A stretch of DNA of 15,500 nt, from positions 1 through 15,500 of the forward strand of contig JADGJA010000543.1 in the NCBI GenBank assembly GCA_027596035.1. Reading direction: 5' to 3'. The position numbers and the translations under genes were made by a program. Of the stretch, positions 10,552 through 15,500 are shown piece after piece. The notes under the pieces were generated by a model. It saw only the letters and a list, made by a program, of their open reading frames with translations. It was not told the DNA's origin and did no database searches. How positions within the stretch are numbered: position 1 is the stretch's first letter; the number at the start of each line of letters is the position of its first letter. The stretch is from Thoreauomyces humboldtii. Taxonomy: Eukaryota > Chytridiomycota > Chytridiomycetes > Spizellomycetales > Powellomycetaceae.

Positions 10552-10572
10552 GGATGGATGGATGGATGGATG
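10552..10572. repeat. (GGAT)5 microsatellite
   Basis: Five consecutive GGAT units plus one extra G, ending before CACTGG. It lies in non-coding sequence about 370 bases upstream of the RPL12 start codon and is likely length-variable between strains. Confidence 0.9.
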
Positions 10573-10940
10573 CACTGGATTGACACGGCTCTCTCGACAT
10601 GAGCTTCCGGACGACATGCAAGCCGACCCGACAGACACCCGGCAAAAGGAACTTGGAAGCTTGAAGGATCTAAACCGCAAAGCTGGGCGCATGGCTTTCG
10701 CTAGTAGCTCAGTTCTGGGGAAGCGACGTTCGGGACTGCTAGTGGAATTGAGTTCAAACCGACGAAAACCCCCCTCAGCCATCAGACTATGATGATAGCT
10801 GAAGTACCAGCAGCGGAACGACCCGGAGGATTGGATGACTAGCCTGCTTTGTGGGGCAGGAGTCTTGGTCTGCAGGACAACCGGACGGACCGCTGGACAC
10901 CCGTATTGACGGTTGTTTCGTTATCGTTTTCACAGACATC

Positions 10941-11675
10941 ATGCCTCCCAAGTTTGATGCCGGCGCTGTCAGCTACGGTGCGTAATCCTTGCTGTTGTTG
11001 GCCGCCTTGGGTTCTTTGGGAGGCTGACACGGTTATGTTTTCCTGTCACAGTGGTCCTCCGTACCGTCGGTGGAGAGGTTGCCGGAGGTTCCGCTCTGGC
11101 ACCCAAGATCGGTCCCCTCGGTCTGGTACGTCAGCATCCACATGCGGCCATGTGATCACCTTAAGTGGTTGTTGCTGACGATACGTCCCGATTCGCATCA
11201 ATTTGTTCCCGCCTCTTAGTCTCCCAAGAAGGTCGGCGAAGATATTGCCAAGGCCACTAAGGAGTACAAGGGTCTGAGGATCACCGTCCGCCTGGTCATC
11301 CAGAACCGTCAGGCTGCCGTTGAGGTCCTCCCCTCCGCATCCTCCCTGGTCATCCAGGCTCTCAAGGAGCCCGCGCGTGACCGCAAGAAGGAGAAGAACA
11401 GTGAGTGGAGGAGCGTCGGTCGTCGGGAATGGAGCGTCGGGTAGCTGATGATCTTTCCATCGAAAACAGTCAAGCACTCCGGCAACCTCACTCTCGAGCA
11501 GATCATCGACGTTGCCCGCAAGATGCGCTTCAAGTCGCTCGCCAAGGAGCTCTCCGGCACCGTCCGTGAGATCCTCGGCACGGCCTTCTCCGTTGGATGC
11601 ACCGTCGACGGCGAGTCGCCCCAGGACATCAGCGAGAAGGTTGCGTCCGGAGAGATCGAGATCCCCTCCGCCTAG
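10941..11675 (+). CDS. RPL12: 60S ribosomal protein L12 (uL11)
   Basis: Four exons: 10941-10977, 11052-11125, 11220-11400 and 11470-11675, with junction phases 1, 0 and 1. The 498 coding bases give 165 residues, the usual length of eukaryotic RPL12. Diagnostic blocks are MPPKFD at the start, [69 protein letters not shown], and the fungal-like ending GEIEIPSA. The protein binds the GTPase-centre region of 25S rRNA at the base of the P stalk, and supports elongation-factor function in cytosolic ribosomes. All introns are 69-94 bases with canonical borders. The AG at 10934-10935, five bases upstream of the ATG, looks like the acceptor of a leader intron. Start, stop and family are firmly supported. 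Confidence 0.98.
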
Positions 11676-12135
11676 ATTCTCTCTCTGCTTCTCTCCGCTC
11701 CAACTCAAATTCTCGATGACCTTTCCCCTACGTGCCGCAGTACCTGCGTGTCCATTCGTGGAGACGGAGAGCATACTTCGGGATGTGATTTCCTGTCCAT
11801 TACACGACTGTAAATGCCAATATGATTTTTGAGATCAAGCATACAGTATCCTTCTTGCTCGCCGTTTTGCTATGGAAGAGTTCCCACTTTTTGGTCTTTC
11901 AGACACCACCAGTGACCAGGCCGCACGTGCATGACTCATTTCGTTGGGGAGCGAAGTCATCTGTCATCGGGTTCCTTCCCCCTCACTTGCCCCCCAGTTT
12001 CAACTTTCTGTGTGTGAACCTGGCCCCCCCGCAATCACCACCGCATACCTCATCCCATATAAAGAGTCGACTGGCCGACCTAGTGCTAGTTTGTCCCCCT
12101 GAATCCACCCACGCCAGCCGTCCTCCCAACCCATC
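11676..12135. other. RPL12 3' region and SNARE-gene promoter
   Basis: A 460-base tandem spacer. It holds the RPL12 3' UTR and, towards its right end, a C-rich stretch and a TATAAA motif just before the SNARE gene. An open plus frame across it (11822-12265) runs into the SNARE start region in a different frame from the SNARE and has no recognisable content. Confidence 0.6.
12058..12063 (+). promoter_or_regulatory. TATA-box-like TATAAA upstream of the SNARE gene
   Basis: TATAAA lies 78 bases before the start codon at 12136, in an otherwise C-rich promoter. That leaves room for a leader of about 45 bases if transcription starts about 30 bases downstream. Position and sequence are suggestive only. 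Confidence 0.45.
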
Positions 12136-13072
12136 ATGCCAATCATCTACGCACTCGTCGCTCGGCGCGCAATCATCCTCGCAGAACATGCCTCCACCAC
12201 CGGAAACTTCCAGCAGGTCACGCAACACATCCTTGAACGTCTTCCAGAAGGCGACTCCAAGATGACATTCGTCTACGATCGGTACGCTGTGGGTCTGTCT
12301 TTGCCGTCCTAGTTAGACGATTTCCCGTCCTGCCGTACAACGCACTTCCACTTACACATTTTCCGTTCCGCTCGCAGCTACCTCTTTCACTACGTGACCC
12401 ACAACAACATCACCTTCCTCTGCCTCGCTGACGACGGTTTCGGACGACGGATCCCGTTCGCGTTCCTGGAAGACCTTCGCGAAAAGTTCGAGAAGGCTTA
12501 TTCCGCTGATAGGGCTCAGTCGGCCATCGCGTATGGTTTGAACGAGTTCTCGAAGGTCATCGATGCTCAGATGGTAAGAAGGTTTCTGGCTAAGGTGCGA
12601 GGTGGAAGGGAAATCACCTGGAGAGTCGGTCCGTCAGGAGCAGACCTGGTCAACACCTTTGAGCCGATCGAAACGTTTCCACCAAGCAAATCAACCAACC
12701 AAACCAAACCATTCCTCCTCCCCTCTGTCTTCTCTTTCATTCCAGACCCACTTCAACAGCGACGCGACATCCGACCGATTCCGTCAAGTGCAAGGCGAGA
12801 TCGACCAGGTCCGGGACGTGATGGTGCACAACATCGAAAAGGTCCTGGAACGAGGGGACCGGATCGAGATCCTCGTCGACAAGACGGACTCCCTCAACGC
12901 CACCAGCTTCGCCTTTCGATCCAGATCCACCGCCCTGCGCAGACAGCAGTGGTGGAAGAACACGCGACTCACCGTCATCATCGCCGTCGTCTCCCTCATG
13001 CTCGTCTACTTCTTCGTGGGCGCTCAGTGCGGATTTCCGGGATTCGGAAAGTGCTTTGTGAGTCTCTCATGA
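12136..13072 (+). CDS. VAMP7: VAMP7-type longin R-SNARE
   Basis: Exons 12136-12281, 12378-12573 and 12746-13072 (phases 2 and 0) give 222 residues, close to the family's usual 220. Order: a longin domain at 1-113 (MPIIYALVARRAIILAEH, FLCLADDGFGRRIPFAFLED); an R-SNARE coiled coil at about 123-183, with zero-layer Arg150 in VLERGDRIEILVDKT; a WWKN juxtamembrane motif; a single hydrophobic anchor at about 189-206; and a short Cys-containing lumenal tail. Such proteins sit on late endosomes, vacuoles and secretory vesicles and pair with Q-SNAREs to drive fusion, with the longin domain folding back to autoinhibit. The C-terminus is uncertain. A perfect GTGAGT at 13058 and a TTGTGTGTTGCAG acceptor ending at 13097 would remove 40 bases and replace the ending VSLS with VKCGKVY, with the stop then at 13121. 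Confidence 0.94.
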
Positions 13073-13121
13073 GGAAAATCGGTCTTGTGTGTTGCAGGTG
13101 AAATGCGGGAAAGTGTATTGA

Positions 13122-13394
13122 TCGGGCTTGGCTTTTCCCTTTTGGTTTGAAAAAACAGGGATCGTCGTGATGTCGTCTGTTTTCTTCGAAAAAGCGCTCA
13201 GTGCCTTCCACGGCCATGGTGCGCATGCAAGCGTCCACCCTCTCCTACTTCTGTATCCATCCCCAAACCCTCTCCCCAGTTTCCAGTTTTTCACTTTCGT
13301 TGAAATCAGAATGCGCTTCACAAAGAACCGAAAGGGAAACCCCTAAACAATTTCGATGTTCGATCCCTAAACTCTTTCACAGGGAAGGGGACGC

Positions 13395-13426
<32 letters not shown>

Positions 13427-13456
13427 TGAGAGAGATAGAGAGAGACTACTTGTTTT
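13122..13456. other. Convergent spacer between SNARE and RhoGAP genes
   Basis: A 335-base gap between two converging genes that should contain both 3' UTRs. It carries the (TG)n tract described separately. No further gene is supported. Confidence 0.6.
13400..13446. repeat. Compound (TG)13 and (GA)n microsatellite
   Basis: Thirteen uninterrupted TG units from 13400, followed by a GA-rich tract with one GATA interruption to about 13446. It ends 11 bases from the RhoGAP stop codon, so it falls in that gene's 3' UTR. Alternating TG tracts can adopt Z-DNA, and on the RhoGAP strand the transcript would read as a CA repeat. Confidence 0.92.
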
Positions 13457-15500
13457 CTAGCTCTGTCCATCAAAGACCCACGTGACCTGGACTAGGATGC
13501 TCTCGACGATCCGATTCTGGTGGGAGAGGTTGAGAATGTCCGTGTACCCGCTCTGACTGTCCTCGCCCGTCCGGATCAGCGTGGGTCCGAACACGATCGC
13601 CAGGTTGCTCGGCTCCATCTTGTTCTCGGCGGAATGGGCCGTCACCCTGAGCGATGACCCGGGAAGCGAAGAGAGAGGGGGGGCGTAAGTAAAGTATTTC
13701 GGAAGAGCGTTAGCGGTAGCAGGTGGACGTTTGGTTTTACCGAGAGAGATGCCGGATGATGTACTCGAGGGTATCGTAGTTGGGTCGTGGTAGAGCTTGT
13801 ATCAAGTTCTTGAGCTCGATGAGACGAGAGTCGTAATCGTCGATCTCTGGAAATGGTTGCTCGTCAGTTTTTTTTTTCTTTTTTCCTACGGGATGTTTCC
13901 AACCGAAGAAAAAGCATCTCCCAAGAGCAATCACGTACTAGCGGCAGCGATGAAGCGAGCGTAGAACCCGAACGGGATGACCGAATCGTCCAATTCTCTG
14001 AAATACACTGTCCGCAGGAATCAACTGACTGCACGAAACCAAACATACCCCCACCCACGAACAGATACGAAGATCGCAACTCACATTTCAAAACACCAGT
14101 GACAGCGTTGATGTCCATATCATCTTCCGCCAAATTGACCGATTCCTCTAACAAGACCAGAAAGAAAAAAAAGAAAGAAAAAGAAACGCGGAAAGCCGGA
14201 ATCAGTAAACGTCCGATACCGAAACCCGGACCAAAACCGGACAACACGGTGAGAAATGTGAAGGACTGTGTTTACTGGCGTTGAACTGAAGTCGAAGCTT
14301 CTGGACCGTGGACCTGTCGCCCGAGAGTCGATAGATGCCTTCCGACGTCAGACCTCGTCGCTCCACTTCCTCGACGCAGAATTTCACGACGGGCGGTACG
14401 AGTTCTTTCGAGAGTTCGATCTGGAGGGCGAGACTGCCGCCGAAGACGGTGGCTGGGGTGACGATACGACCGGGGCACAGAAGGAGAAAGTGTAAGCGAT
14501 GCTCCCTCGCCGCGCGACGTGACGATACAACTCTTTGTATATACCTTCATCTTTGATGATTCCCTTTTCTTTTAACTTGTCCACGCTCGGCCTCTTGAAC
14601 AGGAAAGCCCCGATCTTCGTCTTGACGTTCTGCTTCCTACCTTCATAGGAACCGTCGTCCACCTCCCCGCTCGCCTTGGCCCCTTGCGTGGGCCTTCGAG
14701 ACCGACTCGCCGCTTTCTCCTTCTCCGGTTTGTCGGTGGACCGGGTGCCGCCGGGTGACGAGGGAAGGCTGCTGCCGCCGGCGCTCGCGCCGTTGGGGAG
14801 GAGGTTGGAGGAGGATTTCGTGTTGATCGGGAGAGGTGTTTTGGAGTTCGAGTGGGTGAGAGCCGCTGGCGTCGAGGATGGAGGGGATAGGCCGTTCGGT
14901 AGTAACCTGTTCAGTGCGTTGTCGTACTGTTGCAGATCCAAAGCCAAGATCGGAACATCCGTCAGATGACATGAACGCACACACGAGAGAGAGGGAGAAG
15001 GGAGCGAGAGCCTGACAACCCTGACGGAGGGGGACGCACCTCTGAACTCGTACTCTTCTCCCTACTAGCCTCCTTGATCGCGTCCATCCACTCCCACATC
15101 TCCCCTTCCTTGCTCGGGTAGACCAACCACACCGCATCCCCCTGATCGATCTCCACCTTGAAAGCGCCCTTCTTCTTGGTCACCTCCTTCCCGACCTCGT
15201 CCACAGCCACCGCGTCCAGTCTCACGACATGCAAGGGTTTCCTATGGGACGTCCTGTTCGGCTGATCCTTGAACAGGAACAGGAACCCCACGCACAGGAC
15301 GGCCCACGTCTGGGTCCACGACGCGCTCAGTCGCTTCGGACCCGGTCCCTGCTTCTTGAGCTTCGTGTAGAGGTAGCCTTCCCTGCGGATGATCTCCTCG
15401 GGCACCGCTTCGACGCGGAGGAGGGCGGCGACCTCTGGGTCGGATGGAGCGTTGGGGAGCATCGGTTCGAAGCGCATGACGGGTGGCGGTGGGGGTGGTG
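13457..15500 (-). CDS. PH-RhoGAP protein, 5' end outside the window
   Basis: Minus-strand exons: 15500(edge)-15040, 14926-14545, 14452-14276, 14147-14085, 14007-13939, 13846-13741, 13646-13457; all phases agree. Counted from the ATG at 15477, 474 residues are visible. A PH domain lies at about 28-138 (REGYLYTKLKK, WAVLCVGFLFLFKD, MWEWMDAIKEA). A Ser/Pro-rich linker follows, then a RhoGAP domain at about 274-455. The catalytic set is present: arginine finger Arg315 in SEGIYRLSG, Lys353 and Arg357 in LKLYFREL, and Asn426 in EPSNLAIVFGPTL. It should switch off a Rho-family GTPase at membranes and so affect actin and polarity. The order PH-linker-GAP resembles ARHGAP21/23 or BAR-PH-GAP proteins. 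The frame stays open with a proline run upstream of the ATG to the window edge, so the true start is probably outside. Confidence 0.93.

Larger units (their letters stand above)
9019..10940. other. 1.9-kb gene-poor divergent intergenic region
   Basis: It separates the minus-strand HMG-like gene from plus-strand RPL12 and should hold both promoters. Several open frames of 60-130 codons exist on both strands, but none shows recognisable motifs, a clear codon-third-position bias or a convincing chain of splice sites. The stretch at 10463-10792 plus reads as a hydrophilic peptide but stays unsupported. A CCAAT motif on the minus strand (ATTGG at 9258-9262 plus) lies about 240 bases upstream of the HMG-like start. 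No tRNA A/B boxes, 5S gene or snoRNA with properly spaced C and D boxes were found. Confidence 0.55.

Noticed and set aside
10463..10792. Plus-strand hydrophilic frame upstream of RPL12
   Set aside because: Codon-third-position bias is only moderate, it spans a GGAT microsatellite, and no homology is recognisable. Left as part of the unexplained spacer.
10775..10800. snoRNA-like ATGATGAT next to CTGA
   Set aside because: The box C-like and box D-like motifs are only a few bases apart, with no guide region and no terminal stem.
1..15500. A defence, mobile or otherwise novel multi-gene system
   Set aside because: The recognised genes are independent eukaryotic single genes on alternating strands. 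No transposase, reverse transcriptase, terminal repeats, CRISPR array or clustered effector genes were visible.

Overview
The window is nuclear DNA from an intron-rich eukaryote, most probably a fungus. Genes are broken by short GT-AG introns, mostly 55-130 bases and often with CTGAC- or TTGAC-like branch sites 10-20 bases before the acceptor. The ribosomal protein and the small HMG/YABBY-like protein both look fungal. A long TPR protein resembling metazoan TTC6, together with a longin R-SNARE of the VAMP7 type, would suit an early-diverging, flagellated (chytrid-like) fungus. That placement is inference, and no taxon can be read directly from the sequence.

Layout: (1) 286-8131, plus strand: one very large gene with about 26 coding exons. 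It encodes about 2,010 residues: a long low-complexity N-terminal half, then about 28 tandem TPR units running to the stop codon. (2) 8132-8587: convergent 3' space with an inverted repeat. (3) 8588-9018, minus strand: a three-exon gene for a 68-residue HMG/YABBY-like basic protein. (4) 9019-10940: about 1.9 kb with no gene I can support, holding two microsatellites, two small palindromes and presumably the promoters of two divergent genes. (5) 10941-11675, plus: a four-exon gene for cytosolic ribosomal protein uL11 (RPL12), 165 aa. (6) 12136-13072, plus: a three-exon VAMP7-type longin SNARE, possibly with an alternative spliced C-terminus. (7) 13457 to the window edge, minus: the 3' seven exons of a PH-RhoGAP protein whose 5' end lies outside the window.

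These are independent housekeeping or cell-biology genes, not an operon or defence island. The SNARE and the RhoGAP both act in membrane and cytoskeleton traffic, but their convergent adjacency need not be functional. I see no mobile element, CRISPR array, tRNA or rRNA. Exon junctions were worked out by hand from reading-frame phase and splice signals. From base 1900 onward they are mutually consistent, apart from one competing frame at 2292-2448. Upstream of 1381 in the TPR gene they are tentative.
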